Part shown: in pieces, positions 11,364 through 21,860 of the stretch | Position numbering within the stretch: position 1 is the stretch's first letter | How the letters are laid out: the number at the start of each line of letters is the position of its first letter | Source of the DNA: Stomoxys calcitrans | Lineage: Eukaryota; Arthropoda; Insecta; Diptera; Muscidae | Assembly: GCF_963082655.1 (NCBI RefSeq) | Contig: NC_081552.1 | Location: 123,480,458 to 123,544,457 of the forward strand | Length of the DNA: 64,000 nt | Reading direction: 5' to 3' | Position numbers and translations under genes: made by a program | Notes under the pieces: model-generated | What the model saw: the letters and a program-made list of their open reading frames with translations, nothing else | What the model was told of the DNA's origin: nothing | Databases searched by the model: none

Positions 11364-11760
11364 ATGCAACTTTATACGAATTATCAGTTTTGACAAAAAT
11401 ACGATTTGTCGTAACAAATCGTACCAGAAGTGGAAGAAAACTTATTGTGGTAAAATTGGTACTTTGAAAAAATATATTGGGCGACTAGAAGACTATTTTG
11501 AAAATCGTACAAATAGGTACTTAAATTTCAAAATAGACGATTTTTTGAAATTCGTTCATTTTATTTCTTAAACGTAGAAATTTGTACTCTTTTGCCCCAA
11601 GCTCTAAAAGTATACCTCAACAGTATATTGTGGGCAACTAGAATTTTTTTATAAATTTTTTACATTTAGTTACTAGAACGTACACTTTCCTTATGTATTG
11701 AGCTGGAGCTCTGAAATTCGCGATACAGTTACACCTTGACACATATTTTTGTTTGAACCG
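11364..11760 (+). repeat. Family C element, continuation beyond the L1 insertion
   Basis: Starts with the GCTAGAATTATG head and continues with diverged monomers (AAATCGTACCAGAAGTGG, GGCGACTAGAAGA, GAGCTCTGAAATTCGCGATA). Together with 7040-8358 it is one family C locus opened by the L1 LINE. Confidence 0.7.
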
Positions 11761-11948
11761 TTGAGTGGAGCGGGCGAATTGTTATTTCACTCCGCAAGAA
11801 TTTTCCTGTAACTCGTAATAAGTCATAATTCTTTTAAGAAACATTTAAGTCAATTAAGCATAGCTGCAATAGTTATCCATTAGGCGGTTGATGATCTGCG
11901 TCTGTTTCCAGTGGAGCGGCAGATCCAGAGCCCGGGAGTAGGCTTAGA

Positions 11949-12870
11949 ATGGACTGCAAAGACCTAACAGCTGCGGTGGTGGTAGCAGGCCGTAGCATGT
12001 TGTCTGCTACTGAAACCTCGACTGTTGGAGTGGCTGCTAGAGGCTCCACTAGCCGACAGACGACTGGTCAGCAGGAGCTTTTAACAAAGACACCTGGTTC
12101 GAGTCTAAAGGACAAGGCCGAACCTATTCTTTTTTCGCATGTCCTATAGTTTAACTTGGCCATCGGCCTTCCCCGCAAACCATGGTTGGAATAGTAAAAG
12201 ACGCATTGCTCTCAGGTTAATTGAGAGGCCTCGTGGGAATGATCTTATGACTCTCACTAATAGGGAGAGAGACACTCTAAATTTGGCTCGGGAATTCGAT
12301 GCACAGGCTACCGCAAAGGCTACACGTCTAGATTCGGAAACTGCCCCGTAGTCAGCCAAAAGGCTGCGTTCACATAGAGGGCATCCCATGCCTAAAAAAA
12401 AAGGGCGAACAACAGTAAGATGGGTCCAAGAACCTTTGCTAATGTCGCTAAGGACAGTTAGGTGATGACAGTTGTCGACAAGGAAGAAGAACAGGGCTGC
12501 ATACTTAGGAATAATTGAAGTGGGATAGTTAATGGACTATCATCTGTATTCTCCGATGTCCTTGCGGAATTTCCTGGGTCTCCTCCAGTTTGTGACGGTG
12601 CATGCTGGTATCGAGTCCGATACAGACTAATTGCCTTCGGCGATCAACTCTAAATTGAAATGTATCGTTGTGCGCTAAAAAAGATTTGTGATATCTGGCC
12701 AGGTGCAGCACTAGCTTTAGTCAAGAAGGAAGATATTCCTTCTCGACCAATGGCGCATGCTTGGATACCAAGGATTCCCTCAGATACTGAAGCGATATTT
12801 GGAAGACTAAGGGATTGTAATCCCAAGAGAGGAATCTAACACAACATTGGTGGAAGTTCTGAATCCTGTC
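11949..12870 (+). pseudogene. L3 ORF1 (gag-like, DUF4780-type)
   Basis: An ATG at 11949 opens a serine/threonine-rich N-terminus (KDLTAAVVVAGRSMLSATET). After a stop and frameshifts the frame continues through TNRERDTLNLAREFDAQA, a short acidic/basic stretch, and a conserved C-terminal domain with CALKKIC.IWPGAAL, SRPMAHAWIP and LRDCNP. That domain occurs in ORF1 proteins of I/LOA/R1-like LINEs of insects and is thought to act in RNA binding and particle formation. The N-terminal block is nearly identical to the one at 30640-31025 on the minus strand. Several stops make this copy dead. I identify the domain from memory of the family, without a search. Confidence 0.7.
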
Positions 12871-12871
12871 T

Positions 12872-14913
12872 ATGATCCGGTTTATACAGATAAATCTCCA
12901 CCATTGTAAGGACGCTTCGGCGGCACTAAAGGTTCTCCTGCTGGCTGGGGGACTTGACGTGGTTCTTCTCCAGGAACCATGGGTGTATGGAGGAATGGTA
13001 CGTGGACTAAAAATTCCGGGATTTAAACTTCTCAAGCGTACGAGGAATGGGAGACACAGAGCCTGTATTCTTGAAAGAGTAGTCTAAATGTTTTTCTTCT
13101 TCCATCGCTAAGCACTGTAGATTTGGTAGTAGCCAGCCTTGAAATAAACAAATCACATTACTGGCTAGCTTCCCTATATATGACACATCATTCAGGCGGA
13201 TTGAGATAAATTTCGGCACAAATTCTGCACCACTATCCCTTCTAGACTAGGAAAGGATGTGGAAACTACGGAGGATATAGACCTAGTTATCAAGCGGATC
13301 ACGTACGCCCTGAATGACTCGCTTGTGACAGCATGCCCTAGTGCCAAGCCAAGGGGCAAACAGCGACCGCCATGGTGGACCCCAGAGCTTGTTGAAGGAC
13401 TGCAGAAAACTCTTCTACAGAGCAAAAGCCACAAGAGCAACACACGATTGGGACATCTATAAGGCTGAGGTAAGAAAATATAAGGGCGAGCTTGGAAAGG
13501 CTCAGAAAAAATCCTGGGAAGGATTCTGTAGCTCCGTGGAAGATACATCTGAGGCCTCTAGGCTATGGAAGATTCTGTCCTCGGTACCTATTACGGTGCA
13601 GTATATCCAGAAGTCAGAGAATATATGGACAATGTCTAGTGAGGGAACACTAGATCTACTTGTTGATACACATTTTCCGGGAAATTCTCCAACGGACAAC
13701 GTGGCGCCAGAAAAGGTTGTCACTGATATGCATTCGTCGGAGGCCATTAGAAAAATTGTGTCTGAGCCGAAAATCCTTTGGGCGATAAGAATTTTCGACT
13801 CCTTTTCGTCGCCAGGCCCTATGATGTATCACCGGTTGAATTAAAAGCTGTGTCTGATAGACTGGTTCCCTGGCTTATGGATATATACTCTGCTTGTATC
13901 AGAATGTCACATATACCTGTGGGATGGAGGGACACAAAGTTCATTTTCATTCTGAAAGCAGGAAAACCCTACCACACGAAGGCGAAAGACCTTCCTCTTA
14001 TTAGTCTGTCAACCTTTATGCTGAAGACTCTTGAGAGGTTGATAGAAACATGTCATAGGCCAAAGATCCATGGAGATCGCCTGTCGCGGCAGCAGCATGC
14101 GTATAGTAAAGTCAAAATCCACGAAAACAGCCCTTTGCGACCTTGTCGGGTACATAGAGGTTTCTCTCGCTGTCAAAGAATATACAATGGTAGCATTTCT
14201 TGACATTGAAGGTGCTTTCAATAATTTAAAGCCGACGTCAATCATGAAGCAGTGAGAGTTTCTAGGTATCAACTCTACCGTAAGAAAATTTCTTAATAAC
14301 TTACTTACTAAAAAATACATTATGGCAGGCTTGGGATCTATGGATCTAAAAAGATGGGTCAGCAGAGGAATTCCTCAAGGAGGTGTTCTGTCTCCTCTAC
14401 TTTGGAATATAGCCATTAACAAAGAAAGATTCCCAGCACTCTAAGAGATATACTTCAGGAAGCTCTACGTGCAACAGCAAAGTGGTCTGGGTGTAAATAC
14501 TTGCAAGACAGAAGTAGTATTTTTCAGCAGGAGATACAAGTTGCCTACGTTGAAACTTGCCTCCTTGGGTGGAGAGAATGTTCCCTTTTTAAGAAAGCGC
14601 AAAATACCTGAGTGTTTTGCTGAACAGGAAATTAATCTTCAAATCCAACATTTTAGAAAGGACAAGAAAGGCCACTCTTGGCCTATACACCTGCAAGATA
14701 GCCATTGGCAAAAGTTGGGGATTTAGACCGCGTGTCATGCATTGGGTATATAATGCAGTTGTCAGACCTATTATTCTATATGGTGTAGTAGTCTGGTGGA
14801 TGGCGCTTCAAAAATCCACCTACTGCTCAATACTTAACCGGATTTAAAGGATGGCTTGTTTGTGCATCACGGCCGCACTGAGGACGACACCATCTGATGC
14901 ACTGAATTTAATG
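12872..14913 (+). pseudogene. L3 ORF2 (endonuclease remnant and reverse transcriptase)
   Basis: ORF2 starts at the ATG at 12872 with IRFIQINLHHCKDASAAL and VVLLQEPWVYGG, the N-terminal endonuclease strand and catalytic Glu block. The rest of the endonuclease is lost by 13200. Then come WWTPELVEGLQ, a HDWDIYKAEVRKYKGELGKA frame (13430 on) and VDTHFPGNSPTDNV. The RT follows: AGKPYHTKAKDLPLISLSTF, MLKTLERLIE, the palm block YTMVAFLDIEGAFNN (first catalytic Asp, about 14185-14230), GIPQGGVLSPLLWN (about 14367-14408), then a C-terminal part with VVRPIILYGVVVWWMALQKS. The YADD block is missing, so a deletion removed the catalytic pair. Several frameshifts are present. RNase H would have followed but L4 interrupts. 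Confidence 0.8.
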
Positions 14914-16065
14914 TTACATCTTATATCCAAGAAATATAGACCAATTGCGATTCTTTGTTACTTGTCAAAGGTCTTTGAGAAATTGTTGTATTTGCAAATG
15001 TCGTCTTGTGTCGACGAGAACTCTTTGTTATATGTGAGACAGTCCGGGTTTCGACCTAACCACAACTGCGTAACTGCCTTGACAGAGGTCACTGGGAGGA
15101 TCAGGGTCAATTTGGAGAATGACAAGATAAATTTCCTTGTTCTTCTTGACCATTCTAAGGCATTTGACACTGTGGATCATTCCTTGTTATGTGATAAGAT
15201 GAGACATTTTTACAATGTTTCTTCTACGTCCGTTCGTCTTATTTTGTCGTACCTGTCACACCGCACTCAGTCCGTCAGTTATAAGTCTTCTGTATCGGCA
15301 CCTTCGCTTTTTTTAAAAGGCGTTCCTCAGGGATCAATTCTGAGTCCTCTTCTCTTTTCATTGTGCAGTAACGACTTAGGGAGTCAATTGTCTTATTGTG
15401 AGGTACATATATACGCCGACGATGTACAAATATATATCGGCAGTCCGAGGGATGAGATTGCTGAAAACATACGTCTGCTTAATCATGATCTGTCAAGAGT
15501 CAGCACGTGGGCGAAAGCCAATGGCCTGTGTCTCAACCCTGTAAAGTCCAAGTGGGTGGTTATCAGAAACAGACTGTCTCGTTTTTCTTGTGATATCCGT
15601 ATATTCATTAACGACTCTAGATTGGAAATCGTTCCTCATGCAAAGAACTTGAGCGTGGTTATTAACAGCACTCTGACTTGGAGTAATCATATCGACTCTG
15701 TCGTTGGTTAGGGATATTCAAAATTGCGTGCTCTCTGGGCCACTCAGTCGGTTACTCCGGTGCGGGTTAGGGCTCTCTTGGCAAAGACTTATCTTGTTCT
15801 TGGCATTCTCTACGGCTGTGAGTTGTTTGCTAATTGCGACTCGGTAAGTAGACGTAATCTAAACACCTTTTTTAATAGCGTTACTCGTTATGTATTTAGC
15901 TTGAGACGGCGCGATTTCATCTCTGAATACTCTTTATCCCTGTATGGCGTCTCCTTACAGCACTTGTACCTGAGATCGCTTACTTTCCTGCATAAACTGA
16001 TCTACAAGCAGGCACAACAATATCTGTATGGATTTATTGATTTTGCCAGATCTATTAGAGGTAAA
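14914..16065 (+). pseudogene. L4 reverse transcriptase, one nonsense codon
   Basis: One frame is open for most of its length: YRPIAILCYLSKVFEKLL (fingers), SGFRPNHNCVTALTEVTG, the palm aspartate block NFLVLLDHSKAFDTVDH, GVPQGSILSPLLFSLCSNDL, YADDVQIYIGS (YADD at 15412-15423), then the thumb and connection SRVSTWAKANGLCLNPVKSK and LTWSNHIDSVVG. A single TAG at 15709-15711 stops it; the same frame then continues from 15712 with YSKLRALWATQ and FFNSVTRYVFSLRRRDF up to the A element. The catalytic residues are intact, so this is a young copy. CR1/jockey-type clade is inferred from the motif wording and the WNSLPNDL C-terminus. Confidence 0.88.
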
Positions 16066-17360
16066 ACAAGTAAAAGCGTGCTAAGTTCGGCCGGGCCGAA
16101 TCTTATATACCCTCCACCATGGATCGCATTTGTCGAGTTTTTTTCACGGCATCTCCTCTTAGGCAAAAAAGGATATAAGAAAAGATTTGCTCTGCTATTA
16201 GAGCGATATCAATATATGGTCCGGTTTGGACCACAATTAAATTATATGTTGGAGACCTGTGTAAAATGTCAGCCAATTCGAATAAGAATTGCGCCCTTTG
16301 GGGGCTCAAGAAGTAAAATAGAGAGATCGATTTATATGGGAGCTGTATCGGGCTATAAACCGATTTGGACCATAATAAACACGTATGTTGATGGTCATGA
16401 GAGAATCCGTCGTACAAAATTTCAGGCAAATCGGATATTAATTGCGCCCTCTAGAAGCTCAAGAAGTCAAGATCCCAGATCGGTTTATATGGCAGCTATA
16501 TCAGGTTATAGTTGAAAGTAAGAATAAAATACATCATGCAAAATTTCAGCCAAATCGGATAGGAACTGTGCCCTCTAGAAGCTCAAGAAGTCAAGTCCCC
16601 AGATCTGTTTATATGACAGCTATATCAGGTTATTAACTGATTTGAACCATAATTTGCACAGTTGTTGGGTATCATAACAAAACACGTCGTGCAAAATTTC
16701 ATTCCAATCGGATAAGAATTGCGCACTCTAGAGGCTCAAGAAGTCAAGACCCAAGATCGGTTTAAATGCCAGCTATATCAGGTTATGGTCCGATTTGAAC
16801 CATACTTGGCACAATTGTTGGATATCATAACAGAACACGTCGTGCAAAATTTCATTCCATCAGATAAGAATTGCGCACTTTAGATGCTTAAGAAATCAGG
16901 ACCCAAGATCGGTTTATATGGCAGCTATATCAGGTTATGGTCCGATTTGAACCATACTTGCACAGTTGTTGGATATCATAACAAAACACGTCGTGCAAAA
17001 TTTCATTCCAATCGGATAAGAATTGCGCACTCTAGAGGCTCAAGAAGTCAAGACCCAAGATCGGTTTATATGGCAGCTACATCAAAACATGAACCGATAT
17101 GGCCCTTTTACAATACCAACCGACCTACACTAATAAGAAGTATTTGTGCAAAATTTCAAGCAGCTAGCTTTACTCCTTCGGAAGTTAGCATGCTTTCGAC
17201 AGACAGACGGACGGACGGGCGGACATGGCTAGATCGACATAAAATGTCGCGACGATCAAGAATATATATACTTTATGGGGTCTCAGACGAATATTTCGAG
17301 TCGTTACAAACTGAATGACGATATTAGTATACCCCTCATCCTATGGTGGAGGGTATAAAA
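16066..17360 (+). mobile_element. Family A element inside L4
   Basis: Complete element. It has a 5' ACAAGTAAAAGCGTGCTAAG end, the palindrome TTCGGCCGGGCCGAA at about 16085-16099, subterminal ACCCTCCACCAT, a first unique segment, and about five 153-bp monomers. A GGACGGACGGGCGGAC microsatellite, the core and ATGGTGGAGGGTATAAAA close it. There is no target-site duplication: the LINE frame is restored exactly when it is removed. The insertion point lies in an A run. It lies tail to tail with the element at 17577-19257. Confidence 0.9.
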
Positions 17361-17516
17361 ATCATTCCCAAAATGTATCGGAGGCTTGTTTATGAATGTC
17401 ATATGTTCATATTCTCTGTACGTCTCTGGAACTCACTTCCTAACGATCTGCAATTACTCAGTAACTCAGCAACATTTAAAACCAGACTTTGGAAACATTT
17501 TACTGCATTAAGTTGA
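17361..17516 (+). pseudogene. L4 C-terminal end, displaced by the family A insertion
   Basis: The frame IIPKMYRRLVYECHMFIFSV, then RLWNSLPNDLQLLSNSATFK and TRLWKHFTALS, ends in TGA at 17514-17516. RLWNSLP...FK..L is the characteristic C-terminal signature of CR1/jockey-type LINE proteins. It continues exactly the frame that breaks at 16065. Confidence 0.88.
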
Positions 17517-17576
17517 TGAATGTTAAGACTCATTTATATATTTATTTTTATTCTTTTATACTTACCTTAGTTTCTT

Positions 17577-19257
17577 TTTTTTTATACCCTCCACCATAAG
17601 ATGGGGGGTATACTAATTTCGTCATTCTGTTTGTAACTACTCGAAATATTCATCTGAGACCCCATAAAGTATATATATTCTTGATCGTCGCGACATTTTA
17701 TGTCGATCTAGCCATGTCCGTCCGTCTGTCCGTCCGTCCGTCCGTCCGTCCGTCCGTCCGTCCGTCCGTCCGTCCGTCTGTCTGTCGAAAGCACGCTAAC
17801 TTCCGAAGGAGTAAATCTAGCCGCTTGAAATTTTGCACAAATACTTCTTATTAGTGTAGGTCGGTTGGTATTGTAAATGGGCCATATCGGTCCATGTTTT
17901 GATATAGCTGCCATATAAACCGATCTTGGGTCTTGACTTCTTGAGCCTCTAGAGTGCGCAATTCTTATCCGATTGGGATGAAATTTACCACGACGTGTTT
18001 TTTTATGATATCCAACAAGTGTGCCAAGTATGGTTCAAATCGGTCCATAACCTGATATAGCTGCCATATAAACCGATCTTGAGTCTTGACTTCTTGAGCC
18101 TCTAGAGGGCGCAATTCTTATCCGATTGAAATGGAATTTCGCACGACGTGTTTTGTTATGATATCCAACAACTGTGCCAAGTATGGTTCAAATCGGTCCA
18201 TAACCTGATATAGCTACCATATAAACCGATCTTGGGTCTTGACTTCTTGACCCTCTAGAGGGCGCAATTCTTATCCGATTGGAATGGAATTTCGCACGAC
18301 GTGTTTTGTTATGATACCCAACAACTGTGCCAAGTATGGTTCAAATCGGTTCATAACCTGATATAGCTGCCATATAAACCGATCTTGGGTCTTGACTTCT
18401 TGAGCCTCTAGAGGGCGCAATTCTTATCCGATTGGAATGGAATTTCGCACGACGTGCTTTGTTATGATACCCAACAACTGTGCCAAGTATGGTTTAAATC
18501 GGTCTATAACCTGATATAGCTGCCATATAAACCGATCTTGGGTCATGACTTCTTGAGCCTCTAGAGTGCGCAATTCTAATCCGATTGGAATCAATTTTTG
18601 GCACCAAGTATTTCGTTATGATATCCAACAACTGTGCCAAGTATGGTTGAAATCGGTCCATAACCTGATATAGCCGTCATAAAAACAGATCTGGGGATTT
18701 GACTTCTTGAGCTTCTAGAGGGCGCAATTCCTATCCGATTTGGCTGAAATTTTGCATGACGTATTTTATTTTTACTTTTAACAACTATGTCAAATAAGGT
18801 TCAAATCGGTTCATAACCTGATATAGCTGCCATATAAACCGATCTGGAATCTTGACTTCTTGACCCCTAGAAGTCGCAATTATTATCCGATATGCCTGAA
18901 ATTTTGTACGACGGATCCTCTCATGACCATCAACAAACGTGTTTATTATGGTCTGAATCGGTCTATAGCCCGATACAGATCCCATATAAATCGTTCTGTC
19001 TATTTTACTTCGTGAGCCGCGATGTGCGCAATTCTTATACGAATTGGCTGAAATTTTACACAGGTCTCCAACATATAATTTAATTGTGGTCCGAACCGGA
19101 CCATATGTTGATATCGTTTTAATAGCAGAGCAACTCTTTTCTTATATCCTTTTTTGCCTAAGAAGAGATGCCGGGAAAAGAACTCGACAAATGCGATCCA
19201 TGGTGGAGGGTATATAAGATTCGGCCCGGCCGAACTTAGCACGCTTTTACTTGTTTT
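17577..19257 (-). mobile_element. Family A element with seven regularly spaced monomers
   Basis: On the plus strand it runs from TTTTTATACCCTCCACCAT through the core and a long GTCC array to a satellite block and the 5' end CGGCCCGGCCGAACTTAGCA, TTTTACTTGTTTT. The GACTTC anchor recurs at 17935, 18088, 18241, 18394, 18547, 18701 and 18854, spacings of 153, 153, 153, 153, 154 and 153 bp. Monomers next to each end are more diverged than the central ones. It appears to sit in the L4 3' UTR. Confidence 0.92.
17711..17788. repeat. GTCC/GTCY microsatellite inside a family A element
   Basis: An almost perfect run of GTCC tetramers with a few GTCT variants. Equivalent runs occur at the same position of every A and B element, for example 42878-42930, 47207-47265, 51384-51422, 53028-53069 and 60648-60728. 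Their lengths vary greatly between copies. Confidence 0.95.
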
Positions 19258-19345
19258 TCTTCTTATTGTGCGAGTGTAAATAAATAATTTACAAATTACG
19301 TTGTGGCGAGACAAATTGCACTGCTATGAGAAAGCATCCTTAACC
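19258..19345. other. Short unassigned segment
   Basis: Sequence between the A element and an L3 fragment. It could be the remaining 3' UTR of L4 (GTGTAAATAAATAA) but the match is not demonstrable here. Confidence 0.3.
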
Positions 19346-19800
19346 TCACGGCAGTGGTCGCAGCAATTTGGGTAGCCACAATATCCAGATTATGATACAT
19401 GCAGGGTATATCTTCCTAAGCCAAGGAACCAGTCTATCAGACACAGCTTGTAATTCCACCGGTAATACATTATCAGGGCATGGCGACTTAAAGCAGTCGA
19501 AACATCTTAGCGCCCAAAGGATTTTCGGCACAGAGACAATTTGCGTAATAGCCTCCGACAAATGCATACCAGTGACAACCTTTTCTGGAGCCACGTTTTC
19601 CGTTGAAGAATTTCCCGGGAAATGTGTATCAACGAGTAGTCCTAGTGTTCTGCTTTCACTTATATCTTCCGATACAAAGGTAATATCTAGTACCTCCTGC
19701 CTGTTCCTGGTAATGAAGCTCGGTTTGTCCCTTTTATTACAAATCACCAGATTGCAGCTTATAATATATTCGATAAGCAGCTCACCCCTTTCGTTGACAC
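19346..19800 (-). pseudogene. L3 fragment joining endonuclease to RT by internal deletion
   Basis: The minus strand reads ICNKRDKPSFITRNRQEVLD and ITFVSEDISESR, an endonuclease block. It then jumps directly to GLLVDTHFPGNSSTENVAPE and to the RT approach block PKILWALRCFDCFKSPCPDN, ending with LQAVSDRLVPWL. The last three blocks match 13640-13880 of the longer L3 copy. The segment between the two parts, which includes the tryptophan-rich linker, is deleted here. Inactive. Confidence 0.75.
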
Positions 19801-19990
19801 CCGAACTTAATCGATCGCTTTATTTGACTGTAATTATGCAACTAAAAACAATAATTTGTGCAAACTTCATAGAAAAGAAGAGGTGGCAAAAATTATCTTC
19901 TTGCATTGGTCATTATCTCTTTCAACAGCTCTCCTATGCTAATATTAATATTCATATTTTATGAACACTGCATTTTTTTCTTGTAAAATT

Positions 19991-20645
19991 AAACAAGTAA
20001 AAGCGTGCTTAGTTCGACCAGGCCGAATCTTATATACCCTCCACCATGGATCGCATTCATCGTGATCTTTTCCCGGTACCTCTTTTTAGGCCAACAAAGA
20101 ATAAAATAAAAGAAATGCTATGCTATTAGAAACCACAATAGAAGTCATTGTTTAAAATTTCAGCTAATTCGAAAAAGAATTGCTCCCTTCATGGGCTCAA
20201 GAAGTAAAATAGGGAGACCCGTTTATATGGGTGCTGTATCAGCCTATTGACCGATTCGGACCCTATTTGACACGTATGTTGAAAGTCATGGCTGAAGATA
20301 AGAATCGGATAAGAATTGCGCCCTCTAGAGTCTCAAGAAGTCAAGATCCAAGGCAGCTTTATCAAAACATGGTCCGATATGGCCCATTTCTAATCTCAAT
20401 CTCTTATCTTGCCGATCAGAAGTATTTGTGCAATATTTCAAGCGTCTAGCTTTACTCCTTCGAAAGTTAGCGTGCTTTCGACAGACAGACGGACGGACAG
20501 AAATGGTTTGACCGACTTTAAATGTCATGACGATCAAGAATATATATACTTTAAGGGGCCTTAGACGAATATTTCGAGGAGGTACAAACAGAAAGACGGG
20601 TCTTGCTATACTCTCCACCCCATTCCATAGTGGAGGGTATAAAAA
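19991..20645 (+). mobile_element. Short, diverged family A element
   Basis: 5' end AAACAAGTAAAAGCGTGCTT with a mutated palindrome (TTCGACCAGGCCGAA), subterminal ACCCTCCACCAT, roughly one and a half monomers, a reduced GACGGACGGAC array, the core, and a terminal AGTGGAGGGTATAAAAA. Only about 655 bp, so most of the satellite array has been lost or was never gained. Confidence 0.85.
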
Positions 20646-20795
20646 GACCAGTATTTGGGAATACACTGCATGAGTAAACACACACACGAACATACAATCG
20701 CTGTAAAACACATTGCATGGGTAAACATTGCGTGTACATAAAATTTGCAGGCGATGGAAATTTTGTATGTTTCGCTTATGGCTTGAATACCTTCC
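20646..20795. other. Unassigned spacer
   Basis: CACACACACGAACATAC-type sequence with no recognised feature. Confidence 0.3.
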
Positions 20796-21860
20796 ATGCT
20801 ACGATTGTTTTCACAGTGGTTTGGCCTTCCTCCATCCGTTGGAAGGCTATGGGTTTTTACAAAATTATCATTGATGGGTAGAATTGCAAGTTTAACAATT
20901 GATCGTCGAATTATACAACTCCAACTACATTATCTTTGCCAACCACCACTCGTCCTAATAGCCCCTTCAATGGCGGCAGATTGTCGTCTTTGAGAAGTAC
21001 CAAATCACCGACTGCTACGTTTTTGTGTTGTGACCTCCACTTTGACCGCTCTTTCAATAAGGATAGATAAGAGGAACTCCATTTCTTCCAAAATACTTGT
21101 TGTATATAGTAAATTCTTTGCCATCTACTCAACCGATCGACGTTTAAATCTGTTACATCAGGTTCCGAAAATGTTGTTAAAGGGCGCCGACTAAAAAGTG
21201 AGCAGGGGTCAGTACCTCGAGGTTGTTTGGGTCTTCTGACACAAAGGCCTAGAATTTAATATGGCAGATATTTCACATACTAAGGTCCTCCGCTCATCAA
21301 ACTGTGCGATAAAAATGGTATTTGACTGACTTAATCGCAGCGGTATCATGTGGAATAAACTTCCAGTTTATTTCATTTGATATACATTCATGGTGCATGT
21401 TATTTTTGTCAAAGAATAGGTTTCGTAGTTCGGCCAACTCATTTTAGGCTCCAACAAAGTTCGTGGCATTATCTGACCATAAAGTATTAGGTTTGCCCCT
21501 CATCGAAATAAGCCGACGCAATGGGGATAAAAATGATGATGTTGACAAGTCGGTCAACAACTCCATGTTTATCGCCTTTGTTGTAAAGCATATAAATATA
21601 GAAATAACATTTTGATGGCGGTTGGTTTCGATTTATAATAAAATAGCCCACAGAAATCTATTCCGGTTGTAAAAGCGGTTGCATGTAGCAATGATAAGGC
21701 TTATAGTTTTTCTTCCCTCTAAAGGCCAATATTGTTGCCGTATGTTAGCTATGAGGCATGACGGCTGGTCCGTGTGCAGTAGTTTTTCGTGACAATAAAA
21801 ACCATTGAAGTCGTAAGTGGGTGATGTTTCGGAATACTTATCGGATGGTGGGCATCAAGG
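20796..21860 (-). pseudogene. BEL/Pao LTR-retrotransposon remnant: integrase and DUF5641-like C-terminus
   Basis: The minus strand, read from 21860 down, carries integrase pieces: GIDFCGLFYYKSK (first catalytic Asp block), DNATNFVGA (second Asp block) and NELAELRNLFFDKNNMHHEC followed by INWKFIP. Then a frame at 21132-20911 reads SRWQRIYYIQQVFWKKWSSS, YLSLLKERSKW and VGDLVLLKDDNLPPLKGLLG. The latter is the domain that follows integrase in BEL/Pao polyproteins. Stops and frameshifts are frequent and neither protease/RT nor LTRs were seen, so this is the 3' part of a decayed provirus-like element. Confidence 0.82.

Larger units (their letters stand above)
11765..14913 (+). mobile_element. L3, I/LOA/R1-like LINE with internal deletions
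   Basis: The 5' UTR block TTGAACCGTTGAGTGGAG is shared with the minus-strand copy ending near 31230. It is followed by ORF1 (11949-about 12870) and ORF2 (12872-14913). The endonuclease is mostly deleted (about 13090-13200) and the RT palm between the first catalytic block and the C-terminal part is shortened. The 3' end is cut where L4 begins (about 14914). L3 pieces elsewhere in the window carry different internal deletions. Confidence 0.8.
14914..17570 (+). mobile_element. L4, 5'-truncated CR1/jockey-like LINE, split by a family A element
   Basis: RT starts abruptly after L3 at about 14914 and continues to 16065. A family A element (16066-17360) interrupts it, and the last 51 codons follow at 17361-17516. 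A short 3' UTR runs into the next A element at 17577. The two LINE halves rejoin in frame across the A element (GGTAAA plus ATCATTCCC reads G-K-I-I-P). This shows a single LINE insertion later hit by A. The ATTTATATATTTATTTTTATTC stretch belongs to its 3' UTR. Confidence 0.85.

Noticed and set aside
17577..19257. Regularly spaced repeats resembling a CRISPR array
   Set aside because: The 153-bp units are contiguous with no unique spacers, lie inside a eukaryotic mobile element and have no cas genes nearby.
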